From: Salinibacillus kushneri
GTDB lineage: Bacteria > Bacillota > Bacilli > Bacillales > Alkalibacillaceae
Length of the DNA: 64,000 bases
Direction of reading: 5' to 3'
Assembly (NCBI RefSeq): GCF_900111405.1
Contig: NZ_FOHJ01000002.1
Coordinates: 1 to 64,000, forward strand
The first letter of the stretch is position 1; each line of letters begins with the position of its first letter. A program made the translations under genes and the position numbers. The notes under the pieces were generated by a model that did no database searches, had not been told where the DNA came from, and saw only the letters and a list, made by a program, of their open reading frames with translations. Of the stretch, positions 34,556 to 42,459 are shown piece after piece.

Positions 34556-34607
34556 GTTTATTATATATCAAATTTATACAGCCGAATTTAGCAATTTCTT
34601 GGCTTAT
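34556..34607. repeat. 52-nt dispersed repeat, copy 1
   Basis: TTTATTATATATCAAATTTA then a CAGCCGAATTTAGC core and TTGGCTTAT; a near-identical copy is at 38946-38998. Directly after it the sequence switches to the duplicate of 41455-41800. Confidence 0.6.
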
Positions 34608-34621
34608 CAAAATCGTGTTTT

Positions 34622-34980
34622 GATGTTCAGTGTCTTGAATTTGGCATTGGTTACTACTCTCAGCCCTACGATATTGGAAGTAGATTAAATAAGGTAAGAA
34701 AACTAAAAGATTGAAATAGGTCCTTTACATTTCTAGTAATTGTTGATACTATTAATTCAAAGATTATATTAAATGTGTTATAGATTATATACTTTTAGAT
34801 TCTTACTTTTGATTTTTTATATGCAATATATATGGATACATACACGTATCTCTTCTATTTTTAGATTGTTTCAAGGTAAATGGATATTTAATACATTAAA
34901 CAACACTGACGGTGGGTGTTTATTTATACTTGTATTTTATATTCCATTAAAACAATTCTAATTAATGGAGGAGATTTTTT
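34622..34980 (+). pseudogene. Truncated copy of the 41455-41800 region (zinc-ribbon gene end plus leader)
   Basis: Starts inside a decayed copy of the C-terminal codons of the 61-aa zinc-ribbon gene (TTTACTACTCTCAGCC-like) and continues through the same untranslated leader, including ATACTTTTAGATTCTTA, GATACATACACGTATCTCTT and AGATTGTTTCAAGGTAAATG. It ends at an equivalent GGAGGAGATTTTTTT site that now drives the 34982 gene. About 300 bases are alignable by eye. Confidence 0.65.
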
Positions 34981-34981
34981 T

Positions 34982-35230
34982 ATGGTTTTACATCACAACC
35001 CAAATTACAGAGGAAAGATTTACTTGGATTTTATTCCAAATGAAAACAAAACTGTTGAATTTCTAATAAATTTCCAACGGACTATGGATATTTGTGTAGA
35101 ATTCCAGTATCAATGGATCGTTAAACAATTAGTAAAAGATATACCATCTACCTTTACTACAGATAAAGATTATGAACAAGGAATTGATGTCCTTAAGAAG
35201 TATGTTGTCTTTTCTGAAGGGGGTAGATAA
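34982..35230 (+). CDS. Hypothetical protein (82 aa), position-equivalent of the 41805 gene
   Basis: ATG 34982 after GGAGGAGATTTTTTT, the same site and spacing as the 41805 gene. Helical second half (WIVKQLVKDIPS). It is followed 3 bases later by the next gene, so the two are co-translated. The layout leader-small gene-resolvase-like gene is the same here and at 41805-42458, which suggests a shared role in recombination-module function. Confidence 0.5.
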   Translation: MVLHHNPNYRGKIYLDFIPNENKTVEFLINFQRTMDICVEFQYQWIVKQLVKDIPSTFTTDKDYEQGIDVLKKYVVFSEGGR

Positions 35231-35233
35231 GGT

Positions 35234-35728
35234 ATGGAATTAAGAAATGCTGGTTATTTTATGCATGTAAAATCAAATGATAAGAAAGAAATGCTGGATA
35301 ACGAATATTCTTTAAAGTGTAATGCTGCAATGATTAAGGGAATATTTGTTAGAAGTAGGTTAGAGTACAGCAATCGCAGACATACCTTAAGAAAGTACTT
35401 AAACCAATTGGAATCACAAGGTATTAAGAATGTAATCATACATGATGCTTTAACACTTTTGGATGAAGACATTATGAGATACTTTATAGAAAGACAATTT
35501 AACATAATACTTGTAAATCTTTATTTGGATAAGGGGTATTGTGCAATTAGTGAAGAAGTTCCAACTGACTTTTATGAACTAAATAAAGTTGGCTTTGATA
35601 ATATTGAAAAAATAAGAACATACAAGAGAATTGTAAAAGAAGGAATAGTTGATAAGCGTTTAAAGAAGAATGTATTAAAACTTATAAAACACTTTGAAAC
35701 TTTTGAAGGGGATGTTACTAATGTATAG
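35234..35728 (+). CDS. Recombinase-fold-like small protein (164 aa)
   Basis: ATG after GAAGGGGG. Middle region SQGIKNVIIHDALTLLDEDI...YFIERQFNIILVN follows the strand-helix-strand pattern of the serine-recombinase catalytic domain (compare YDVIVVYSLSRFARNLKDLL in the 42460 enzyme), but there is no catalytic YxRVS motif. Similar patterns occur in the 39582 and 42021 proteins. Likely an accessory or degenerate relative; fold assignment is inference. Confidence 0.45.
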   Translation: MELRNAGYFMHVKSNDKKEMLDNEYSLKCNAAMIKGIFVRSRLEYSNRRHTLRKYLNQLESQGIKNVIIHDALTLLDEDIMRYFIERQFNIILVNLYLDKGYCAISEEVPTDFYELNKVGFDNIEKIRTYKRIVKEGIVDKRLKKNVLKLIKHFETFEGDVTNV

Positions 35729-35836
35729 ATCTATTTAAGAGATTCCTTTTACGAATTATTTTCCTATTATATATATAGGAAACCAAAAAGAGTTCTTTAA
35801 TATGAATTCTTTAAATTTGATATAGGGAGATAACTC

Positions 35837-35873
35837 AGAGATTGCATCTTTAATAGTGCATTCTCTTTTTTTT
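35837..35873 (+). terminator. Hairpin terminator
   Basis: AGAGATTGCA pairs with TGCATTCTCT (one mismatch), then eight T, about 110 bases after the previous gene. Confidence 0.7.
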
Positions 35874-35936
35874 GCCATTTTTACCTCTTGAAAAAAAGTT
35901 GACACAGTCTTTGCTTGATAATTCCTTCCTTTATTT

Positions 35937-36090
35937 ATGAGGACATATTGTGTCTTGCAAAAAATGTACTTTGTATTCTTCAGCATTCCGATCTAAGGGA
36001 ATTCCTGCCTGAATACGAATTGAAGAAGGCAGAACAATTATAATAGATTAGTAGCAAAGTATGATTTGGAAAAAGATGTTCCTGATATAA
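35937..36090 (+). pseudogene. Decayed copy of the 3' end of the 30276 gene
   Basis: Matches 30565-30720 closely (GAGGACAT.TTGTGTCTTG, TTCCTGCCTGAA, AGGCAGA.CAATTA, GCAAAGTATGA.TTGGAAAA) but with frameshifts and a stop. The similarity continues into the downstream non-coding block up to about 36200, ending shortly before the tyrosine recombinase gene. Confidence 0.75.
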
Positions 36091-36318
36091 AATTTGATTA
36101 CTATTCTGTTTTTTCTTAGGAATTAATATTTAATGTAAGAATCTATTATATGTGCTGCTTAACTTTTCTAAACGCGCTATAATACGAACAAATAGTTTTT
36201 ATCAGATAATATGGTTTATGCGACATTATTACTTATGTACCTTATGTTTTCTTGTCGCATAACACCAATAAAAGAAATACTGTTTTTGTCGTATAACATA
36301 GTAGGGAGGATTATCAGA

Positions 36319-37218
36319 ATGAACATTGTTTCAACTACTCTTTCACAATCAATTGAAAGTTTTAAAACATTTCTACTTGAAAATGATAAAAGTCTAAACA
36401 CAATAAGAAGTTACACTCAGGATTTAAACCACTTTTTTAAATGGATTAAGAAAAGATATGAACCGCCTCACTTAATTTCAATTCTCACCTCGACTGATTT
36501 AAAAGACTATGAACGTCAACTTAAATCTGATTCAACTATTGCTCCTAGTACAATCAATAGAAGGTTAGTTGCTTTAATGAAATGGTCAGAATTTCTGGTA
36601 ACTAGTGGTTCAACCAATGTTAACCTTTCAAATAATATAAAAATCAAAAAGGTTCAAAAACAGAATAACATACGTTGGTTAACTAGAAAAGAAGTTGGTA
36701 AATTACTACACATGATCGAACTTACAAAGCAACAAAATTATAAAAAGGGAATGCTTCATCAAGCGATAGTATATTTAGGGGTGAATTTAGGATTGCGTGT
36801 TGAAGAGATGTGTCATACTAGAATTTCAGACATTGATTTTCATAGAAATATTGTTAATGTAAACGGTAAAGGTGATAAACATAGGATTGTACCCTTGACC
36901 GATAACACTAAGCAAGTAATAGTTGACTGGCTAAAGGTACGAAATCAGGAAACTGAATATTTACTAGTGAGTAGTAAAAGCAACTACATAACTACAAGGG
37001 CCATACAGTATATATTAAAAAAGTATAGTGATCTATTAAGAATAGAGATTACCCCACACTCACTTAGGCATACGTATTGTAAACAGTTAGCGGAGCATGG
37101 GGTGGATATTCAATCTATAGCAGAACTTGCGGGGCATAGTAGTATTGATACAACAAGAATATATGTAACACCTTCAATTCGAGAACTAAAAGATGCATTG
37201 AAAAAAACAGAATTTTAA
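36319..37218 (+). CDS. Tyrosine recombinase (XerC/XerD-like integrase)
   Basis: 299 aa from ATG 36319 after GGGAGGAT; an upstream frame extension to 36211 lacks a binding site. The N-terminal SAM-like core-binding domain reads LNTIRSYTQDLNHFFKWIKK. Catalytic residues: Arg in GLRVEEMCHTRISD (about residue 162), Lys in GKGDKHRIVPL, HxxR in HSLRHTYCKQL, His in LAGHSSIDTT and nucleophile Tyr in RIYV. It has the full length and layout of the Xer/phage integrase group. It probably resolves or integrates the island. Its promoter region is partly a copy of 30783-30845. Confidence 0.88.
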   Translation: MNIVSTTLSQSIESFKTFLLENDKSLNTIRSYTQDLNHFFKWIKKRYEPPHLISILTSTDLKDYERQLKSDSTIAPSTINRRLVALMKWSEFLVTSGSTNVNLSNNIKIKKVQKQNNIRWLTRKEVGKLLHMIELTKQQNYKKGMLHQAIVYLGVNLGLRVEEMCHTRISDIDFHRNIVNVNGKGDKHRIVPLTDNTKQVIVDWLKVRNQETEYLLVSSKSNYITTRAIQYILKKYSDLLRIEITPHSLRHTYCKQLAEHGVDIQSIAELAGHSSIDTTRIYVTPSIRELKDALKKTEF

Positions 37219-37221
37219 TTC

Positions 37222-37252
37222 AAGCGTTCAGATTTTTGGAACGCTTTTTTTT
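37222..37252. terminator. Terminator between convergent genes
   Basis: AAGCGTTC-agattttt-GGAACGCTT then a run of T, with A-rich sequence on the other side. Confidence 0.88.
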
Positions 37253-37258
37253 CATATA

Positions 37259-38461
37259 CTAAATATCTTCATAACCATATCTTTCGAACAAACTATTTAG
37301 TTTGCTATAAAGATAATCTTTAGCATATTCCGTAATTTGGAGATGTGGCTTTTGATAATGCCTCTTTTTAATGCTTTCGATTTTAGTTTCAGGTTTATTA
37401 ACAGTCGATGGATAAACATCATGTTTTAATTCGCGGTACAGTTCAATTAAAGAAATGCCATGTTTAATACTGTCATTTAAGAATCTACCATTATTGAATT
37501 CAACGTAGTATGGGAATCGATTATTCCAATTAATATATTTAGGGTCTTGAGTATCAATTTTATAATCTTTGTTATATCCGTTAGTTGTAGCATATCCGAC
37601 TATTATTGGAACCTCATTATCATCTTTGTCTTTACTAACAACTGTTAAAAATAATAAATCCCCTTTTTTAATGCCGGTGGGTCTAACAGGGAAAAAAGTT
37701 CTATTTATATATTCATTATTTATTCTTTTTCTTTTTAAGTAAACTTCGTTGTTTGATATCCTGTTTTCACTAGTTCCTTCAAACTTTAACCATATACCAG
37801 TACTAATGGTGCTATGAACTGTTTCTTTTATAGCATTTTCCAAAAAGTCATGTTCTCTTAGTTTGAGTGTTTTCTCTTGTTGATTTTCTTGGTCTATTTT
37901 TGCTCCCCATTTGGCTTGGTTATACTCATTTAATCCTTTCTTTCCTTTCCGGTTTTTAATGTTCTTATTTACTAGTTGCCTTTCTTTTATTATTCGTTCT
38001 AGGGTGACTTTCCAATCACCATCTGAAGTTATCATAAATATAATTTGATCAAAATAATCCTGACATTCCCTAGTGAAATCAGGTTCATTTTCCATATACA
38101 ATCCAAATTCATGATTTTTATAGAAACCATTAAAAGTGAAGTTTGCAGAGCCCATAATAACTGAGTTTTTGTCAAAGATGTATAACTTTGTATGTAAGTC
38201 TTGTAAAGCATATAAATTTGCTCCAGCATTTATAAGATGTTCTAAGCCTTCAATACTGCTAGCACCCCTGATAAACTCCTCTCTATTAAAGCGAGTTATT
38301 ATATTGCATTTTATGTTCGGGTTCTGTTCAAGCCATTCATTTAAACTGAATGCAGTTTTAAGACCAATAAAAGGAGAAATTATGTTAATTTCACTTTGAG
38401 TTGATTCTAGCAATTTATAAAACTTTTCTCCGAAATCTTGATTAATAATATTTATGGACAT
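37259..38461 (-). CDS. Phospholipase D-family nuclease
   Basis: 400 aa; ATG start preceded by AAAGAGGTGAAATA. One HKD motif: LHTKLYIFDKNSVIMGSANF (residues about 94-115), preceded by a typical PLD first half (INIISPFIGLKTAFSLNEWL). One HKD per chain implies a dimer, as in BfiI/NgoFVII-type and other PLD nucleases. The C-terminal 200 residues are a separate charged and then beta-rich domain (TFFPVRPTGIKKGDLLFLTV) that may bind DNA. It is probably co-transcribed with the 141-aa gene upstream, 22 bases away. Not close to DrmC in length or context. Confidence 0.72.
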   Translation of the reverse strand: MSINIINQDFGEKFYKLLESTQSEINIISPFIGLKTAFSLNEWLEQNPNIKCNIITRFNREEFIRGASSIEGLEHLINAGANLYALQDLHTKLYIFDKNSVIMGSANFTFNGFYKNHEFGLYMENEPDFTRECQDYFDQIIFMITSDGDWKVTLERIIKERQLVNKNIKNRKGKKGLNEYNQAKWGAKIDQENQQEKTLKLREHDFLENAIKETVHSTISTGIWLKFEGTSENRISNNEVYLKRKRINNEYINRTFFPVRPTGIKKGDLLFLTVVSKDKDDNEVPIIVGYATTNGYNKDYKIDTQDPKYINWNNRFPYYVEFNNGRFLNDSIKHGISLIELYRELKHDVYPSTVNKPETKIESIKKRHYQKPHLQITEYAKDYLYSKLNSLFERYGYEDI

Positions 38462-38483
38462 TATTTCACCTCTTTTATTGTAA

Positions 38484-38909
38484 TCAGATTAACTTTCTAA
38501 TTTCTTCAATGGAGTATTCGGTTATGTTATAGGTAAGAGTTCTATCTTGACGATTGATTAACGTATATCCCTCTTGTTGCTCTTCAACATTAAACTTCCA
38601 ATGTATTCCTATATTTTGATTTTCTATGTATTTTTCTGTAGGCGTCATTTTCTGTATGAATCTGTCTAGATCAGTTAATAGAAATTTATCAAAATACCGA
38701 ATAAGTAGATGCCCTTTATAAGGTTTTTCATTAAAACGGTCTAAATTAACTTTTCGAATATCAAACCATTTGTGTTGATTTTGTACGGATGGTGAAAGAA
38801 CAAATTCATTATCTTTTAGATAGATAGTAGTGTTGGACAATCTCTTTAAACCTAATCCATCTTCTAATTTTTCCTTATTATAATTTGTTGATTTACGTGT
38901 GTCTGCCAT
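38484..38909 (-). CDS. Hypothetical partner of the PLD nuclease (141 aa)
   Basis: ATG 38909 after GAGAAAGGATT. Soluble, beta-rich and basic (KWFDIRKVNLDRFNEKPYKG). It ends 22 bases before the PLD nuclease start, so the two genes form one operon. Role unknown; could be an inhibitor or specificity partner. Confidence 0.55.
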   Translation of the reverse strand: MADTRKSTNYNKEKLEDGLGLKRLSNTTIYLKDNEFVLSPSVQNQHKWFDIRKVNLDRFNEKPYKGHLLIRYFDKFLLTDLDRFIQKMTPTEKYIENQNIGIHWKFNVEEQQEGYTLINRQDRTLTYNITEYSIEEIRKLI

Positions 38910-38945
38910 AAAACCAAATCCTTTCTCTACAAAATTTTCCTTATG

Positions 38946-38998
38946 TTTATTATATATCAAATTTATGCAGCCGAATTTAGCGATTTCATGGCTTATGA
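38946..38998. repeat. 52-nt dispersed repeat, copy 2
   Basis: TTTATTATATATCAAATTTA then a CAGCCGAATTTAGC core and ATGGCTTAT, matching 34556-34607 with four or five differences. Lies just upstream of the start of the 38484-38909 gene. Confidence 0.6.
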
Positions 38999-39581
38999 AG
39001 GTTGTTTATCGTAATTTATAACTTTGTAGTTTTCTTTAGTCATTTACAGTTATTCAATAACATTGATTGATAATCATTGTTACTAATTATAATGTTTATC
39101 AAGAATTAATAACTGTTATATTGATTATAGTCTTTATAATCAATATAACAGTTATAATTATTATTTTTATTTATTAATGAATATTAATATTTGTGGCATG
39201 AAATCTCAAATAACGCGGTAATAAAGAAAATACCACCTTGAAGATGAAAAAAATCCTAATATAGAGAATTTTAATTAAAAATAATAATCTTGTATTAATA
39301 AAAAGAAGAAATTAGATATTTAACGACATTTAATTATAATCCTTAATTATTAACGATTCTCCCGTTTTTTAGCAGAATCCGCCATATTTATAATTAAGCC
39401 ATTTTCAGAATCCCAGACCAAAATTATAGTTAAAGGTGTTTATTTATTATCTGTTATTGATCGCAATATCGCTGTTTTTTGTTAATTCATAACGGAGAAT
39501 TTTTTTTCATTGATACAAAACGCTTGATGATGATTAGATTCGCGCTATAGTTATCATCAAATACTATTAGGGGTGATGAAA
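38999..39581. other. 580-bp AT-rich non-coding region with a long perfect inverted repeat
   Basis: No gene is visible on either strand. 39109-39155 is a perfect 21-bp inverted repeat with a 5-base loop: ATAACTGTTATATTGATTAT(A)-gtctt and its complement. Related partial motifs (AACATTGATTGATAATCATT, TAATTATAATGTTTATC, CAGTTATAATTATTA) surround it. The composition is reminiscent of a replication or recombination site. Confidence 0.6.
39109..39155. repeat. Perfect 21-bp inverted repeat with 5-base loop
   Basis: Left arm 39109-39129, loop GTCTT, right arm 39135-39155; no T-run follows that would make it a simple terminator. Confidence 0.85.
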
Positions 39582-39908
39582 TTGGGATATTACTTTGGTA
39601 TTACATTTAATAAAGAACATTACGTAGATATTGAAGAGAGGCTAAAGAATCACGCAAATTTTCTAAATAGAGAACTCAAGATGTATTTGTTAGTGAACAT
39701 TGATTTATTAGAACTATATATTCAATTTATAGATCCAAAAACAGTTGATAGAGTCTTACTTTACGATTACAAAGAATTAGGGAATTGGGAAGACTTTAAA
39801 AGATTCTCTAAGATATGCAAAAAGTATGGATTGGAATACAGCATTATTCAACAAGATATCCATAGTGATGTCGATCTTCCTATAGGATACCTGACTGACA
39901 TAATATAG
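39582..39908 (+). CDS. Recombinase-fold-like small protein (108 aa)
   Basis: TTG 39582 follows AGGGGTGAT; the ATG at 39576 overlaps that site. VDRVLLYDYKELGNWEDFKR then ICKKYGLEYSII has the strand-helix-strand spacing of the serine-recombinase catalytic domain but no catalytic serine. It is one of three such small proteins (with 35234 and 42021). Inference from pattern only. Confidence 0.45.
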   Translation: MGYYFGITFNKEHYVDIEERLKNHANFLNRELKMYLLVNIDLLELYIQFIDPKTVDRVLLYDYKELGNWEDFKRFSKICKKYGLEYSIIQQDIHSDVDLPIGYLTDII

Positions 39909-39949
39909 TAGAACAATTGATTTTAAACTTCGGTAAAGGAGGATTATTT

Positions 39950-40267
39950 TTGGATCACAAGAATTTTACTGAAAAAGAAATAGATTATTATACCCAGAAA
40001 TCTAAAAGAATAAGTAAAAAGATTATATCAACTAGAAATGAATTATTATCTATCTTTACGAAAAAAGAAATTTCTTTTATTAAGGACACTTTGAACAAGA
40101 GTGCAGTATATCCTGACTTGTCATGCAAGGAAATCTTATACAAGATATTATCAGAAATTAGTGAGAGTGGTTTTGGTACACAGGATATTGAAAGGGAGTT
40201 ATTGTTAAATAAGGTTAAGAAACTCACTAATTATCAGGCTTTTTTATTAGTTTTTTTTCATAAATAA
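39950..40267 (+). CDS. Hypothetical helical protein (105 aa)
   Basis: TTG 39950 after a strong AAAGGAGG. Basic N-terminal helix (DYYTQKSKRISKKIISTRNE) and a C-terminal helix KLTNYQAFLLVFFHK. It follows the 39582 gene and is probably co-transcribed. Family unknown. Confidence 0.55.
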   Translation: MDHKNFTEKEIDYYTQKSKRISKKIISTRNELLSIFTKKEISFIKDTLNKSAVYPDLSCKEILYKILSEISESGFGTQDIERELLLNKVKKLTNYQAFLLVFFHK

Positions 40268-40416
40268 AAAGTTTCAATAAGATGATGTTTTCTAAATGAT
40301 CGTTGGTTGTAGTACTTCCTGCAATAATGCTGTCGCATATTGAGCCAAATAAAATCGAATAGACGCATCTATATTAAGTGTTTTTATTGATTATAATGCG
40401 AAAGGGTTGAACAAAT

Positions 40417-40929
40417 TTGGGATTTATAGTTCAGAAACAATGGCATAGAATTGCCCTTATATTCATAATGGTGTATTTCTCTACTATTTTTACAATTATT
40501 TGTTTACCGTGGATGTGGATATACTACAGAATTCCAACTATAAACTTTTTTTTAATCTCATGGACTGTAATGCTTATAGGGGGAATAGTTTTTAATACCA
40601 TACTGTATTTCAATTATTATAATAAGAGCGCAGAATTAGAACATGGCATTCCTACAGATTTTGCTTTTAAAGTATTTGGAGGTAAATTCATCTCATATAT
40701 CTTGTTAATCTGTGTGGCAATACCTCAAATTAATAATATTATTCCAATTATATTTTTCACACTTTTGCTTATGAGTGGCGGCTATACATGGTTTTGGGTG
40801 CTTCAAGGTTATATTCATGCAAAGAATGGTAGACTTAATGTGGAAAGCACTCCTTGGATAGAAAGGGCCTTATTGGTAAGTATATTTTTATCGTTGATAT
40901 TGGGATACCTGTATATGAGAATTAAATGA
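40417..40929 (+). CDS. Integral membrane protein of unknown function (170 aa)
   Basis: TTG start; the AAAGGG site is 11 bases away, which is weak. Four predicted membrane helices, beginning IALIFIMVYFSTIFTIICLP and SWTVMLIGGIVFNTILYF, plus two in the second half (ISYILLICVAI and LLVSIFLSLILGYL). A hairpin terminator (GGCATAC/GTATGTC, 40938-40960) follows. No family recognised. Confidence 0.6.
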   Translation: MGFIVQKQWHRIALIFIMVYFSTIFTIICLPWMWIYYRIPTINFFLISWTVMLIGGIVFNTILYFNYYNKSAELEHGIPTDFAFKVFGGKFISYILLICVAIPQINNIIPIIFFTLLLMSGGYTWFWVLQGYIHAKNGRLNVESTPWIERALLVSIFLSLILGYLYMRIK

Positions 40930-41044
40930 GTAGGGCATACCTTAAAAAGTATGTCTTTTCTTTATTTAATAGGATTTTGACATGTGCTATCTTATATATA
41001 TCAAATAATGCTATACTAAAAGGAAAGTTAAAAGGGAGAATATA

Positions 41045-41347
41045 ATGTTCGAACCAAAACCAGTCTTTACAACTAAGCCGGTACAAAGTCAAATAATGCC
41101 TGAAATTATAAAAGGGATGTTAGATTCCATAATGGATATGAAGAGAGTTACTAAAGTAGATTATTTACAAACATTTGATATATCTATCTCTTCTAATGGA
41201 AAAAACACTTATATAAATCATTCACAAGAAGAACCTCATTTCAGAAAACAACTAACTCTTACGAATGTAAACAATACGTTTAAAGGAACGGTTTTTATTA
41301 TAGATGACAGCAAGACTATAACTGTAATGCTTGCAGAAGAATATTAA
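41045..41347 (+). CDS. Hypothetical protein (100 aa)
   Basis: ATG after AAAGGGAGAA. N-terminal proline/threonine-rich tail, then alternating beta strands (TFDISISSNGKNTYI, FKGTVFIIDDSKTITVML) suggesting a small barrel. It begins a run of five closely spaced genes leading to the serine recombinase. Unknown family. Confidence 0.55.
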   Translation: MFEPKPVFTTKPVQSQIMPEIIKGMLDSIMDMKRVTKVDYLQTFDISISSNGKNTYINHSQEEPHFRKQLTLTNVNNTFKGTVFIIDDSKTITVMLAEEY

Positions 41348-41359
41348 GGGCGTGATAAG

Positions 41360-41545
41360 ATGATTTGTGAATGTGGTGGGATTCTAGATGTTATCAGGGT
41401 AGAGGAATACCCTGAAGATTTAAAGGATAAAATTAACTACGATCGTGTCTGCGATGTTCAGTGTTTGAATTGTGGCAATGTTTACTACTCTCAGCCTTAT
41501 GATAATGGAAGTAGACTAAATAAAGTAAGGAAATTAAAAGATTAA
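41360..41545 (+). CDS. Small zinc-ribbon protein (61 aa)
   Basis: ATG after GGGCGTGATAAG, 12 bases past the previous stop. CECGG at the N-terminus and CLNCGNVYY near residue 38 form a four-cysteine zinc ribbon. A truncated copy of its 3' end is at 34622. Role unknown; its steady position ahead of the recombinase suggests an accessory function. Confidence 0.6.
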   Translation: MICECGGILDVIRVEEYPEDLKDKINYDRVCDVQCLNCGNVYYSQPYDNGSRLNKVRKLKD

Positions 41546-41800
41546 AATCGGCCCTTTACTTTACTGGTAATTCGTAGTAATATTACTTTACAATATATTA
41601 TACAGTTTATAGGTTATATACTTTTAGATTCTTATATTTTTGTTTTTGCAATATATATTTGATACATACACGTATCTCTTTCTAATTATAGATTGTTTCA
41701 AGGTAAATGGATATTAATAAACTAATACACTTTGTTTAAGTGTTTATTTATTACGCGTTAATATTCCATTTAGAACAATCTATTTTTAGGAGGAGATTTT
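41455..41800 (+). repeat. Leader region duplicated at 34622-34980
   Basis: 3' end of the zinc-ribbon gene plus the 258-base untranslated leader of the recombinase operon. The copy at 34622 shares ACTTTTAGATTCTTA, GCAATATATAT, GATACATACACGTATCTCTT and AGATTGTTTCAAGGTAAATG. Conservation of a non-coding leader in two recombination modules suggests a regulatory RNA, promoter or att function. Confidence 0.65.
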
Positions 41801-41804
41801 TTTT

Positions 41805-42020
41805 ATGGAAAAAGAACGAAATAAGTCTGTGGAATTAGAGGTTGATATTAAGAAAGTTAGAGTTCTTGTACGCCTTGCTCAGTTTCAGTTTGAACGTCTA
41901 AAATTAGTTAAGGAATATTCTAATCTATTAGATAGAATGAAGATAGAAACAGAAATAGACATTGAAGAGGCAAATAAAATTCTTAGTGAATTTGCACACT
42001 TCCATAAGGAGGTGCGTTAA
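41805..42020 (+). CDS. Hypothetical protein (71 aa)
   Basis: ATG after AGGAGGAGATTTTTTT. Entirely helical and charged (VRVLVRLAQFQFERLKLVKE, then YSNLL), probably a coiled-coil dimer. Its stop directly abuts the start of the next gene (TAA-ATG), showing translational coupling to 42021. Operon partner of the serine recombinase. Confidence 0.55.
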   Translation: MEKERNKSVELEVDIKKVRVLVRLAQFQFERLKLVKEYSNLLDRMKIETEIDIEEANKILSEFAHFHKEVR

Positions 42021-42458
42021 ATGGCTAAATGGAATGCTATTGCTTACTGTGTTCTATCTGATAACGTAGTTAAAAAAAAATCAACAAAGTACATGCTTTA
42101 CAAATATACTTTGGAGAGAGTCGCTAACTTTGAGGACAATAAGGAGTTCCAATATATTTATGGTTCTGATTACAGCATTAATCTATTCTTTTCAGATGTA
42201 GGTTCAGTTGGTGAAGATTTTGAAGAAATGCTGAAGGTCATAAGTTATGAAAAAATTGATAAAGTATTTATTTTAGATCTTTTTGCACATTGGTATAATC
42301 CTCTTAAATTAGGGGAATTAGCGCAGTTATGTAGAGAAAGACATATAGAACTATTAATGCCTTATCAGAAAAAGGATAATGTTGCGCACCCTGAATTCTT
42401 TGATCGGTACGCAGACAATTTGCAAAAATTTATTTCTATTTCTGAGGGAGGTTATTAA
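42021..42458 (+). CDS. Recombinase-fold-like accessory protein (145 aa)
   Basis: ATG after AAGGAGGTGCG. KIDKVFILDLFAHWYNPLKL then ELAQLCRERHIELLMPYQKK mirrors the serine-recombinase segment YDVIVVYSLSRF...LLVHIDIMEEHNVEF in order and spacing, without the catalytic serine. The last codons precede the recombinase ribosome binding site by a few bases. Likely a non-catalytic partner or directionality factor of the 42460 enzyme; inference only. Confidence 0.5.
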   Translation: MAKWNAIAYCVLSDNVVKKKSTKYMLYKYTLERVANFEDNKEFQYIYGSDYSINLFFSDVGSVGEDFEEMLKVISYEKIDKVFILDLFAHWYNPLKLGELAQLCRERHIELLMPYQKKDNVAHPEFFDRYADNLQKFISISEGGY

Positions 42459-42459
42459 T

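Noticed and set aside
34773-34961. 62-aa frame in the duplicated leader
   Set aside because: The equivalent position at 41600-41790 is not open, so this is non-coding leader.
35756-35986. 76-aa minus-strand frame
   Set aside because: It runs across the terminator hairpin at 35837-35873 and into the decayed gene copy; no ribosome binding site supports it.
37259-38461. PLD nuclease as the missing DrmC
   Set aside because: It lies about 25 kb from drmB, is encoded on the other strand, has an extra 200-residue domain and its own partner gene; nothing ties it to the DISARM-like operon.
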